A stretch of 64,000 bases of DNA from an uncultured SAR116 cluster alpha proteobacterium (GTDB lineage Bacteria > Pseudomonadota > Alphaproteobacteria > Puniceispirillales > Marisalimonadaceae). Position numbers and translations under genes: made by a program. This document shows, one piece after another, positions 1 to 7,903 of this stretch. Location: assembly GCA_902619485.1 (NCBI GenBank), contig CACNEF010000001.1, positions 663,699 through 727,698 of the forward strand, read 5' to 3'. The first letter of the stretch is position 1. Each line of letters begins with the position of its first letter. Below the pieces are notes generated by a model. The model saw only the letters and a program-made list of their open reading frames with translations. It had not been told where the DNA came from and made no database searches.

Positions 1-23
1 AACAACTACAACTTATATAACTT

Positions 24-677
24 TCAACTTTTTTTAGTTTTCACAGCCTTTTTTCTTTTTGGGTAACAAGTCGTACATATTTTACAAACAGTACCATCAC
101 AAGCCCAAGCAGAACAAAATTCACGACCATAAAATATTATTTGTAGATGAAGTTTATTCCATTTTTCCTTTGGGAATAAAAGTTTCAAATCATTCTCAGT
201 CGTTTTAACATTTTTCCCGTTAGTTAAACCCCATCTTTGAGCAAGTCGGTGAATATGTGTATCAACTGGAAAAGCAGGTATACCAAATCCTTGAGAAATT
301 ACAACACTTGCTGTTTTGTGCCCAACACCAGGTAATTTTTCTAATTCATTGATATCATTGGGAACCATCCCGTCAAATTTATTAACAAGAATTTTAGAAA
401 GATTAGAAATTGCTCTAGATTTTTGAGGTGCAAGCCCACAGGGTCTGATAATTTCATAAATTTTTTCAACAGGGATTTTTTCCATATCAAAAGGATTATC
501 AGCAATTTTGAATAATGAGGGTGTTACTTTATTTACACGTTCATCTGTACACTGTGCACTAAGCAATACCGCGACCAATAGTTCAAAAACATTATTGTTG
601 TTAAGTGGAACTGGCGTATTTGGATAAGTCTGTTCCAAAAAATTCATTATAAATTTAGTTCGTTCAGATTTTAACAA
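24..677 (-). CDS. nth: Endonuclease III (DNA glycosylase/AP lyase)
   Basis: Base-excision repair enzyme that removes oxidised pyrimidines and nicks the abasic site. The 217-residue length fits the family. The helix-hairpin-helix LPGVGHKTA (residues 115-123) carries the catalytic lysine K121, and D139 in PVDTH is the catalytic aspartate. The C-terminal Fe-S loop has cysteines at 188, 193, 198, 201 and 204 instead of the usual C-x6-C-x2-C-x5-C. The start is TTG; the residues before the first ATG (codon 11) still align with the family N-terminus, so I keep TTG. It stands alone, divergent from azlC. Identity is certain; cluster ligation is not. Confidence 0.95.
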   Translation of the reverse strand: MLKSERTKFIMNFLEQTYPNTPVPLNNNNVFELLVAVLLSAQCTDERVNKVTPSLFKIADNPFDMEKIPVEKIYEIIRPCGLAPQKSRAISNLSKILVNKFDGMVPNDINELEKLPGVGHKTASVVISQGFGIPAFPVDTHIHRLAQRWGLTNGKNVKTTENDLKLLFPKEKWNKLHLQIIFYGREFCSAWACDGTVCKICTTCYPKRKKAVKTKKS

Positions 678-766
678 ATTTTAGTCTCAAAATTTTGGGT
701 TTATAATTTTTAATATTACAATTATATATCAGTTTTATTAATCTTAAAAAGTTTATAATAAATATA

Positions 767-1456
767 ATGAAAAAGTGGCAAATATTTAAACAAGGTGTTC
801 TTCAAGAGTTACCCTTACAATTGGGTGTTTTTCCATTTGGAATTATTTATGGAGTCATGGCTATTGAAAGTGGTTTAACTTTTTTGCAAGCCCTTCTTAT
901 GTCTTCAATTATTTTTGGTGGAGCTAGTCAGATAGCATTTGTTCAACTTTTATCAAATTCTACTCCATTTGGAGTGATTGTAACAACTGTGGGTGCAATA
1001 AATTCACGGCATCTATTATATAGTATTTCAATGGTTGAATATTTAAATAAGTTATCCTTAAGTTGGCGAGTGATGCTTGCTTATTTACTAACCGATGAAG
1101 CTTATGCTGTATCAATTAGAAAATTCATAAACCATTCAGATAATTCTATACTTCATTATCACCTTTTAGGTTCTGGCATAACATTATTTTTATCTTGGCA
1201 AATTTCTACATTATTTGGTGTATGGTTAGGTAATGATTTGCCGGAATTTTTGGATTTGCAATTTATCATACCACTTACTTTTATAGCTATAATTATTCCA
1301 ATGATTAAATCAAAATCAACTCTTATCACAGTTATTTTGTCAGGAATTTCAGCAATCATTTTTAAAAACTTAGATATAAATTTCTGGATAATTTTGTCAG
1401 GCCTCACTGGTATCTTAGCAGGAATGACTTCAAGTAGATGGGATAAAAAATCATGA
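767..1456 (+). CDS. azlC: AzlC family branched-chain amino acid exporter, large subunit
   Basis: Inner-membrane permease of the AzlC/YgaZ family, which with AzlD exports branched-chain amino acids and analogues. The 229 residues are largely hydrophobic with several membrane helices. The N-terminus (LPLQLGVFPFGIIYGVMA) and the following GGASQIAFVQLL segment are typical of the family. It overlaps the downstream azlD by 4 bases (ATGA), showing translational coupling. A second azlCD pair lies at 48.3-49.3 kb on the opposite strand. The family is clear; the actual substrate cannot be read from sequence. Confidence 0.9.
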   Translation: MKKWQIFKQGVLQELPLQLGVFPFGIIYGVMAIESGLTFLQALLMSSIIFGGASQIAFVQLLSNSTPFGVIVTTVGAINSRHLLYSISMVEYLNKLSLSWRVMLAYLLTDEAYAVSIRKFINHSDNSILHYHLLGSGITLFLSWQISTLFGVWLGNDLPEFLDLQFIIPLTFIAIIIPMIKSKSTLITVILSGISAIIFKNLDINFWIILSGLTGILAGMTSSRWDKKS

Positions 1457-1761
1457 TTTGGTCGTTAATTATTTTATGTGGTGTCATTACTTTTTTGATT
1501 AGATTTATTCCTCTTTCAGGTATAATTTCAAGTGATTTACCGTTATCTGTGAAACATACATTTAAATATATTCCTTTAGCAGTTTTAACTCCCATTATTG
1601 TTAATGACTTATCAATTATTGAAAATAACAATTTATTCTTAATCGAAAATTTCAAATTATATGCTGCTTTAATAGCAATAATTGTTTCAATAATTTGGAA
1701 TAATGTTCTTGCTACAATATCAATAGGTATGGCAAGTTTTTTAATATTGTCCAATATTTAA
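1453..1761 (+). CDS. azlD: AzlD family branched-chain amino acid exporter, small subunit
   Basis: Small partner of AzlC, 102 residues with about four hydrophobic helices. The start codon overlaps the azlC stop. The segment TFLIRFIPLSGI near the N-terminus and the central hydrophobic LAVLTPIIVNDL stretch fit AzlD proteins. Its presence directly behind AzlC is the strongest support. Likely inner membrane, acting as a two-subunit exporter with the upstream gene product. Confidence 0.88.
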   Translation: MIWSLIILCGVITFLIRFIPLSGIISSDLPLSVKHTFKYIPLAVLTPIIVNDLSIIENNNLFLIENFKLYAALIAIIVSIIWNNVLATISIGMASFLILSNI

Positions 1762-1787
1762 CGTTTAATTACTTGAGGGATTAATTA

Positions 1788-2156
1788 ATGAATAAAAATA
1801 TTATAGGTATTAATGGTTGTGTAAAAGATTGTCATGAAGCGGCTGTAAGAGGTGGTTGGTGGCATGATACTGAAGGAAAAAAAAAAGATAGAAATGTTGG
1901 AGAATTATTGTGTCTAATACATTCAGAAATAAGTGAAGCTATGGAAGGTGCAAGAAAAGGATTAATGGACAACCATTTAAAACACAAATCAATGATGGAA
2001 GTTGAACTGGCTGATGCTGTCATTCGGATATTTGATCTAGCTGAATCTAGGAGTTTCAATTTAGGTGAAACAATTTATGAAAAATTAGAGTATAATAAGT
2101 CTCGCGCAGATCATAAACTTACAAATCGCCTTCAAGAGGGTGGAAAAAAATTTTAG
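1788..2156 (+). CDS. MazG-like nucleotide pyrophosphohydrolase
   Basis: All-alpha NTP pyrophosphatase superfamily, 122 residues. The metal-binding pattern is visible: SEISEAMEG (ExxE) in the first helix pair, followed about 25 residues later by EVELADAVIRIFD (ExxD). Such enzymes hydrolyse non-canonical or excess nucleoside triphosphates to monophosphate and pyrophosphate. A good ribosome-binding site (GAGGGA) precedes the ATG. It follows azlD by 26 bases and may be on the same transcript. The exact nucleotide substrate is unknown. Confidence 0.8.
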   Translation: MNKNIIGINGCVKDCHEAAVRGGWWHDTEGKKKDRNVGELLCLIHSEISEAMEGARKGLMDNHLKHKSMMEVELADAVIRIFDLAESRSFNLGETIYEKLEYNKSRADHKLTNRLQEGGKKF

Positions 2157-2199
2157 TAAAATGTTTATTCAACTATAAAAGTAAAATTAAATCTAAAAA

Positions 2200-3135
2200 A
2201 TGAAAACACAAATTCCAAACATAATGTCAATTGATGATCATGTTAAAAAAATTAATTTAGCCAAAAACAAAGTCAAAAAAAGTATATTTGAGATGGCTGA
2301 TGCAATAACAAATGCTTTGAATCAGTTAGAAAATAGACAAGTCGAGTTAGCTCAAAAGCTTGGGATGTCAAAGGGTACTCTTTCAAAATGGCATTCAATT
2401 GGTTCCAACAATAATATAATGGGAATCAGAGAATTAGCCCCTCCATCTTTTGATTCATTATATCAATTAAGTATTTTAGACAATCAATATCACAAATATT
2501 ATGGAAAAGAAAAGGGAGGGAAAAAGTTTGTTAAACTTTTTAAAAATAAAGTTGTTACTCCTTTATCTCAAAGGAATGACATAAAAAAAATTTTAAAATT
2601 ACATAAACAAAAACTTAATTCTCAAAATGTTTCTACTAAAGTGTTTAACAATCAAAAATTTAATTCAGAAATAAAACTAAGCATTTTAGTTAAATCAAAA
2701 TTACACTTTAACACTATTATAATCATTCCATCAGATAATCAGATTGATAAATGGAAAAATTTTTCCTCTATAAAAGATATAAATTTTGATTATCCAATTC
2801 GTAGTTTAGAAGGTTTAGATAAAAATATTTTCCAACAATGCCTAATTAAAGTTAAGGCTAGACATATTGATACCTCAATTAATTGTTTGAATTCATGGGG
2901 ATATAAATACAATAAGATAATGGCTCCCAAACAGCCAAAAAGCGGTCTTGTCGATTTGTCATCTAAATTTGTATTAGTTATTGGATCAAAAGGATTTTCA
3001 AAGAATAACAGATTAACAATAAAATCAGATCAGAGCACTGATTTAATATATTATGCTAAAAAGACAGGAAACAGCCCCTTTTTATTTATAGGCGAAGTTG
3101 TTAATGAAAAAAATTGGATGTACTGTATTAATTAG
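2200..3135 (+). CDS. HTH protein with degenerate MT-A70-like domain
   Basis: No named family fits the whole 311-residue protein. Residues 47-66 (QVELAQKLGMSKGTLSKWHS) form a helix-turn-helix. A basic linker follows. Residues about 168-311 run parallel to the MT-A70 adenine methyltransferase fold: a hydrophobic strand IIIIPSD where the DPPW motif would sit (177-185, motif absent), then DYPIRSLEGL, LNSWGYKYNKI, FVLVIGSKG and a C-terminal NEKNW segment like the family's GWxxWGN. If right, it is a catalytically dead methyltransferase tethered to a DNA-binding domain. It is the only clear HTH protein in the window. The fold assignment is inference. Confidence 0.55.
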   Translation: MKTQIPNIMSIDDHVKKINLAKNKVKKSIFEMADAITNALNQLENRQVELAQKLGMSKGTLSKWHSIGSNNNIMGIRELAPPSFDSLYQLSILDNQYHKYYGKEKGGKKFVKLFKNKVVTPLSQRNDIKKILKLHKQKLNSQNVSTKVFNNQKFNSEIKLSILVKSKLHFNTIIIIPSDNQIDKWKNFSSIKDINFDYPIRSLEGLDKNIFQQCLIKVKARHIDTSINCLNSWGYKYNKIMAPKQPKSGLVDLSSKFVLVIGSKGFSKNNRLTIKSDQSTDLIYYAKKTGNSPFLFIGEVVNEKNWMYCIN

Positions 3136-3192
3136 ATTAATAATAAATAAACTTAAGTTCTATGAAAAGTTAACTTTTGCTAAAGTTTTAAA

Positions 3193-4548
3193 ATGATACC
3201 TATTAAAGTATTAGTTCCTTCAGGAGTTCTTGGTCTTGGTTTTGATTTAGAAGCTCTTAACAATGGTGTTAAAAATAACCCACATATTATAAGTATTGAT
3301 GGAGGCTCTACAGATAGCGGTCCATATTCTTTAGGTTCAGGAACATCGAAATATTCACGCGCTGCTATAAAAGCAGAGTGGAAAAGTCTTATGATAGCAA
3401 GAAAAAAAGCTAATGTACCACTTGTAATTGGATCTTGTGGCACCTGTGGAACTAATGGGATGGTTGACTGGATGGAAAATATTACCATTGAATTAGCTGA
3501 AGAATTAAATCAAAACATAAAAATTGCCAAATTATATTGCCAACAAGAAAAAAACTTTATTAAAAAAAATTTTCAATTACGTAAGATTTTTCCTTTAAAC
3601 CCTGCCCCTATGCTTAATGATCAATTAATTGAAGAAATGACAAATATCGTCGCGCTTGCAGGTGCTGAACAAATACAAGAATGTATAAACACAGGGGCTG
3701 AAATTATTCTAGCTGGCAGAACGACTGATACTGCAATTATTTCAGCTTTGCCATTAATGAAAGGAGCTAATCCTGGTTCTTCCTGGCATGGAGCTAAAGT
3801 TGTTGAGTGTGGAGCGCTATGTTCAACAAATCCCACATCTGGTGTTGTAATGGTAGAGTTTGATAAAACTGGATTTACTGTCGAGCCAATGTCTAAAAAT
3901 GCGTTTTGTACTTCTGAAACAGTTGCCGCTCATATGCTTTATGAAAATGCTGATCCTTATATTTTACATGAACCAGGAGGGTATATGGATGTAACTTACT
4001 CAAATTATTATAATATTGACAAAAAAAAGGTTCGAGTAGAGGGTGCAAAATGGCATTCGTCAACACAATATAGTGTTAAGTTAGAAGGAGCTAAGATTGC
4101 AGGATATCAATCTTCTTTATTAGTTTTATTAAGAGATAAAAAATATGTGGAAAATGTAAAAAAATGGACAGATAAATTATCAAAATTCCTAAAAAAAGAA
4201 ATTAATGAAAGAATGGATATAGACACCTCTGAATATACACTTGAATTTAGACACATAGGTCTCAACTCAACTTTGGGAGAGTTAGAAAAAAATTTAAGAA
4301 GTCCTGTTGAAGTTGGTGTTTTGTGTTTGATAACATCAAAAAACCAAATATCTACCGAAATAGCAAAATTAATAAATCCATTTTTATTACATTTTCCACT
4401 TTCCTCTAATGAAGAACTCCCAACATTTGCGTTTCCATTTTCTCCAGTGCATTCAGATAGAGGGTGTGTTTATGAGTTTGCATTAAACCATATTTTAGAA
4501 TTGGATAATCCAATGGATGCATTTCAAATTGAAATATTAGAGGTATAA
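3193..4548 (+). CDS. DUF1446 / AtuA-like acyclic terpene utilisation family protein
   Basis: Member of the DUF1446 family that includes AtuA of acyclic terpene utilisation, 451 residues and close to full length. The N-terminal IDGGSTDSGPYSLGSG (35-50) and GSCGTCGTNG (80-89) are characteristic, as is the later AEIILAGRTTDTA segment. The biochemical activity of the family is not established. The next gene encodes a DUF4387 protein 1 base downstream; these two domains are commonly fused or paired, so the two products probably act as one unit. No atu acyl-CoA carboxylase genes lie nearby. Confidence 0.8.
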   Translation: MIPIKVLVPSGVLGLGFDLEALNNGVKNNPHIISIDGGSTDSGPYSLGSGTSKYSRAAIKAEWKSLMIARKKANVPLVIGSCGTCGTNGMVDWMENITIELAEELNQNIKIAKLYCQQEKNFIKKNFQLRKIFPLNPAPMLNDQLIEEMTNIVALAGAEQIQECINTGAEIILAGRTTDTAIISALPLMKGANPGSSWHGAKVVECGALCSTNPTSGVVMVEFDKTGFTVEPMSKNAFCTSETVAAHMLYENADPYILHEPGGYMDVTYSNYYNIDKKKVRVEGAKWHSSTQYSVKLEGAKIAGYQSSLLVLLRDKKYVENVKKWTDKLSKFLKKEINERMDIDTSEYTLEFRHIGLNSTLGELEKNLRSPVEVGVLCLITSKNQISTEIAKLINPFLLHFPLSSNEELPTFAFPFSPVHSDRGCVYEFALNHILELDNPMDAFQIEILEV

Positions 4549-4549
4549 T

Positions 4550-4849
4550 TTGTTAACCCTAGGTGAAAAAGTTAGAAAAATCAGATCTAAGAATGCAGGA
4601 CCTTTTTGGGTTACTATTGATATTTTTTGCGGAAATAAAAAAATATACAAAGAAGTTTGTAATAAATTAACTAATTCTGCAATAGTAAATTTACTTATGA
4701 TAAGTGAACAACAGCTAAAGAGATTTGAAATTGATGATTTAAATGTAATTAAATTTTCTTTTCCTAGGAAGATAATACAAGGAGATATTTTTGATAGAGA
4801 TATGCATGGGGCTCAACTGGCCGTTCTACTTTCTGAAATGAAGTTTTAA
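4550..4849 (+). CDS. DUF4387 domain protein, partner of the AtuA-like protein
   Basis: A 99-residue DUF4387 protein. The segment SKNAGPFWVTIDIFC (residues 15-29) and the end RDMHGAQLA are family hallmarks. The start is TTG, one base after the stop of the AtuA-like gene, so translation is probably coupled. Function is unknown; in other genomes the domain occurs as the C-terminal part of AtuA-like proteins. Its last 24 bases overlap the 3' end of the convergent hydrolase gene. Confidence 0.78.
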   Translation: MLTLGEKVRKIRSKNAGPFWVTIDIFCGNKKIYKEVCNKLTNSAIVNLLMISEQQLKRFEIDDLNVIKFSFPRKIIQGDIFDRDMHGAQLAVLLSEMKF

Positions 4850-5641
4850 TTTAATCAGCCAACTTAAAATTGTTTCATTTATCCATTGAGGTTTTTCGAT
4901 TGTTACATAATGACCAGTATTTTCTAACAAAACTATGTCATTATTTTTATTAAAGTTATTTATAAAATTAACATAATAAATATCATCATTTTTATTAATC
5001 ATACACCGTGCGCTTTTAGAATCAATTTTAGTACTTTGTATAACAAGTATAGGTAATCTTAGACTTTTTAAGTTATTTTCAACACAATGACTGTCGTACC
5101 AAATTGTATTTCTTCTAAGTGGTAAGGAGTATCTCTCTGGGATATTTATTGCTCTTTTTACAATTCTATCTCTATCTTTTTTGTAACTTTCAGAAAAAAA
5201 CATAGATGAAAACATATTCTTCAATAGTGATTGATAATTATTCTGTTTCAATGAGTTTTCAAAATTACTAAGTACTTCAAAGTATGTTTCATAATCACAA
5301 AATCTACTACCATCAACTAATATTAATCCCGCAGCATTTTTTATTTTACTTGCAATATCTATAGCTAATCTGGTTCCCATACTATGACCAGCAATTACTA
5401 CTCTGTTGAATGACTTTGTATTTAAGATTTTTACGCAATCATTGGATAATTGTTCAATACTCATTGGTCTGTTTTTGTAGTTGTTTCCGTCGTGTCCTCT
5501 TAGGGTAGGTGCTAAGATGGTAAAGTCAGCACAAAAAAATTTTATTTGATCATCCCAATCTTCAGGACCACTGCAAAATCCGTGAATAAGTAGTAAACAA
5601 TCTTTAGATTCACCTTTTTCTATGAATTGGATTTCTTCCAT
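4826..5641 (-). CDS. Alpha/beta hydrolase
   Basis: Soluble alpha/beta-hydrolase fold protein, 271 residues. The oxyanion segment LLLIHGFCSG (17-26), nucleophile elbow GHSMG (Ser87) and C-terminal ENTGHYVTIEKP with the catalytic histidine make a complete triad plausible, with the acid probably at D207 or nearby. There is no signal peptide. It converges on the DUF4387 gene with a 24-base overlap and is otherwise isolated. Substrate unknown. Confidence 0.85.
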   Translation of the reverse strand: MEEIQFIEKGESKDCLLLIHGFCSGPEDWDDQIKFFCADFTILAPTLRGHDGNNYKNRPMSIEQLSNDCVKILNTKSFNRVVIAGHSMGTRLAIDIASKIKNAAGLILVDGSRFCDYETYFEVLSNFENSLKQNNYQSLLKNMFSSMFFSESYKKDRDRIVKRAINIPERYSLPLRRNTIWYDSHCVENNLKSLRLPILVIQSTKIDSKSARCMINKNDDIYYVNFINNFNKNNDIVLLENTGHYVTIEKPQWINETILSWLIKLKLHFRK

Positions 5642-5761
5642 GTTTCACTCAATAATTTTATGTTAAATACTATGAATTATTTAATTCAATATTTGTTATA
5701 ATATGGGTTTAAATTTTAGATCTCAATACTTATATCACTATAAACTAAAGGGGAAAATTAC

Positions 5762-6199
5762 ATGTTCATAGCTAAATTAGTTACTGTTTCAACAGCACTT
5801 TCATTCCTATTAATCTCAAATTTTGCCAATGCAGAAAATTTTACTATTGAGATGTTAAATAAACTCGGAAAAGAAAGAATGGTCTATTCTGAGAAAGTTA
5901 TTTCAATTAAAGTTAATGATGAAATTACTTGGAAGTCTGTAGATAAAGGTCATAATGTTGAATTTATAGGAATGCCAGCGGGTGTTTCTAAATATAAATC
6001 CAAAATCAGTAAAGATGCTAAATTCAAATTTACAAAGCCAGGTATTTATTTGTATCAATGCACACCGCACAAAGCTATGGGTATGATAGGTCTAGTTGTT
6101 GTTGGTAATGATAAAAGCAATCTAGATAAAATTAAAAAAGTTAAGGTTTACGGGAAATCAAAAAAACTACTAAAAGGTCTTTTAAAATCCATTAGTTAA
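5762..6199 (+). CDS. Pseudoazurin (periplasmic blue copper protein)
   Basis: Type 1 copper electron carrier, 145 residues with a signal peptide cleaved after about residue 24 (NFANA). Copper ligands are visible: His64 (KGHNVEFIG), and Cys100, His103 and Met108 in YQCTPHKAMGM. Pseudoazurins donate electrons to periplasmic reductases or oxidases. No nitrite or nitrous oxide reductase is in the window, so the partner is elsewhere. The C-terminus is lysine-rich. A purine-rich ribosome site (AAAGGGG) precedes the ATG. It is monocistronic. Confidence 0.92.
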   Translation: MFIAKLVTVSTALSFLLISNFANAENFTIEMLNKLGKERMVYSEKVISIKVNDEITWKSVDKGHNVEFIGMPAGVSKYKSKISKDAKFKFTKPGIYLYQCTPHKAMGMIGLVVVGNDKSNLDKIKKVKVYGKSKKLLKGLLKSIS

Positions 6200-6315
6200 T
6201 TTTGACTTATTAATACATATTAAATAAGATAATACGTAAATTGAATTAACACTTTTAAAATCATGAAACTGATATATGGTGAAACTTCAAAACTAGTATA
6301 TTAGGAGATATATTT

Positions 6316-6738
6316 ATGACTAATTGTTTTCATTTAGCAATACCCGCTGGTAATATTAAAACTGCTCTAAAATTTTATTGTGATATATTAGGATGTAAAA
6401 CTGGAAATCAGGAAGAAGGTCGTTGGATCGATATTAATTTTTGGGGAAATGAACTAACATTGCATGAAACCAAATCCAAACAATTTAGAGAAAGACATGA
6501 TGTTGATATGGGTGATGTTTGTGTGCCTCATTTTGGAGTTCATCTGGAAGAAAGTGATTTTGAAGAAGTAAAAAGAAGAATTGAAGCAAGTGATATAGAT
6601 TATTTTGATAAACCTTATAGAAGGTTTATAGGTTCCAAGTTTGAACAAGAGACATTTTTTGTTGAAGATCCTAATGGGAATGTTCTCGAAATTAAAACAA
6701 TGTCAAACCCTGAGGTTTTGTTTGAAACTGCCTCTTAA
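6316..6738 (+). CDS. VOC (glyoxalase/bleomycin resistance) family protein
   Basis: A 140-residue vicinal-oxygen-chelate protein with two beta-alpha-beta-beta-beta modules. The N-terminal CFHLAIPAGNIKTALKFYCDILGC gives the first module with a metal-ligand-type histidine; the second has HFGVHLEESDF, and the C-terminal FVEDPNGNVLEIK carries the usual glutamate ligand. That suggests a metal-dependent lyase, dioxygenase or isomerase, but the reaction is not readable. A strong ribosome site (TTAGGAGA) precedes the ATG. No obvious partner genes. Confidence 0.83.
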   Translation: MTNCFHLAIPAGNIKTALKFYCDILGCKTGNQEEGRWIDINFWGNELTLHETKSKQFRERHDVDMGDVCVPHFGVHLEESDFEEVKRRIEASDIDYFDKPYRRFIGSKFEQETFFVEDPNGNVLEIKTMSNPEVLFETAS

Positions 6739-6843
6739 TAGTATTAATAATATTTTTTGTTCAATTTAAAATCTACATGCTATTAATTACTAAATAAAAT
6801 CTATGATATAATTATTCGATAGATTAGTTTAAAAACATAAAAT

Positions 6844-7623
6844 ATGGCCATACTAAAAAAAATTTTCAGATATCCTATAAAAGGTCTTTCTGGTGAAAGT
6901 TTAAATGAAATTTTATTAGAAAAAGATCAAGTTCTGTCTGGTGACCGTGAATATGCATTTGCTAGATCACATGTTTCATTTGACGAAAAAAATCCAGTGT
7001 ATTTAAGAAAAACAAACTTTTTAGCTTTAGTTAAAGAAGAAAAGTTAGCTAAATTAAGTACAGAGTTTAATAGTAAATCAAATAGACTAATTATAAAAAT
7101 TGATAAAAAAACAGTGTTAGAAGAAATTCTAATTAATGAAATAAATATTAAAAAAGTTGAAGTTTTTTTTCAGAAATATTTAAATTTAGGTAACAATAAC
7201 AAGCCAAAATTAGTTCAAGGAAAAAAATATGAAAATGATAAAAATCTTAAACATTCATTTTCAGACCTTCCAGAAAAGGCTATTTCTATTATTAACTTAA
7301 ACACGATTACTGATTTTGAAAAAAAAATTGGGAAAAATATTGATCCTTCTAGATTTAGAGCGAATTTGTTGATTGACAATATTGATCCTTGGAAGGAATT
7401 TGATTGGGTTGGCAAGAAAATTGTAATTGGAGATAGTATTTTAGAAGTTTTTAAAAGAACTCAAAGATGTGCCGCAACTAGTGTAAACCCTGAAAATGCT
7501 CTTAGAGACATTAACATACCGAATGAAATTAACTCTCATTTTGGTCACTTAGATTTGGGAGTTTATGCAAAGGTTAAAAAAACTGGAGTTATCTCAGTTA
7601 ATGACAAGTTATCTTTAAATTAA
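6844..7623 (+). CDS. MOSC domain-containing protein
   Basis: A 259-residue protein with an N-terminal MOSC beta-barrel (IFRYPIKGLSGESL, residues 7-20) and a C-terminal MOSC domain like that of molybdenum cofactor sulfurases and mARC-type enzymes. Cys209 in KRTQRCAAT is the conserved domain cysteine that coordinates molybdenum in mARC-like members. A DPSRFRANLLID segment (167-178) fits the family. It lies 12 bases from a small membrane-protein gene and then ModA, so a molybdenum context is likely. The reduced or sulfurated substrate is unknown. Confidence 0.85.
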   Translation: MAILKKIFRYPIKGLSGESLNEILLEKDQVLSGDREYAFARSHVSFDEKNPVYLRKTNFLALVKEEKLAKLSTEFNSKSNRLIIKIDKKTVLEEILINEINIKKVEVFFQKYLNLGNNNKPKLVQGKKYENDKNLKHSFSDLPEKAISIINLNTITDFEKKIGKNIDPSRFRANLLIDNIDPWKEFDWVGKKIVIGDSILEVFKRTQRCAATSVNPENALRDINIPNEINSHFGHLDLGVYAKVKKTGVISVNDKLSLN

Positions 7624-7635
7624 TTTTTATTTTTA

Positions 7636-7899
7636 ATGAGTTACGAAATCAGTTCAAAGCAACAAAAAAATAAATTTAAAGAAATGGGGTTTTTTAAGTT
7701 TTGGTTTTATTCAACTCTATTTTTTGTAACATTTCCAATTTCTCTTTTGTTTTGTTTACTATTTTTTGGGCTTAATAAAACAAAACAATTTATTACGGCA
7801 TTAATTAAAGATTATGTTCAAACAATTTTAATAATTTTTATTTTGTCATTATCAATAATAGTATTTATCATTTACTCTATTGTCTCACTATTTAATTAA
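7636..7899 (+). CDS. Small two-helix membrane protein
   Basis: Not recognised. The 87 residues contain two strong membrane helices (about 20-45 and 62-86) separated by a short polar loop with KTKQFITALIKDY. The gene sits between the MOSC gene (12-base gap) and modA (4-base gap to the preferred modA start), so all three are probably co-transcribed. It shows none of the features of ModB, being far too short and lacking the EAA loop. A link to molybdenum use is only by position. Confidence 0.6.
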   Translation: MSYEISSKQQKNKFKEMGFFKFWFYSTLFFVTFPISLLFCLLFFGLNKTKQFITALIKDYVQTILIIFILSLSIIVFIIYSIVSLFN

Positions 7900-7903
7900 A
7901 TTT

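Noticed and set aside
1404-1754. 116-codon minus-strand frame opposite azlD
   Set aside because: Antisense shadow of azlD, which has family motifs and coupled translation; the frame has no recognisable domain.
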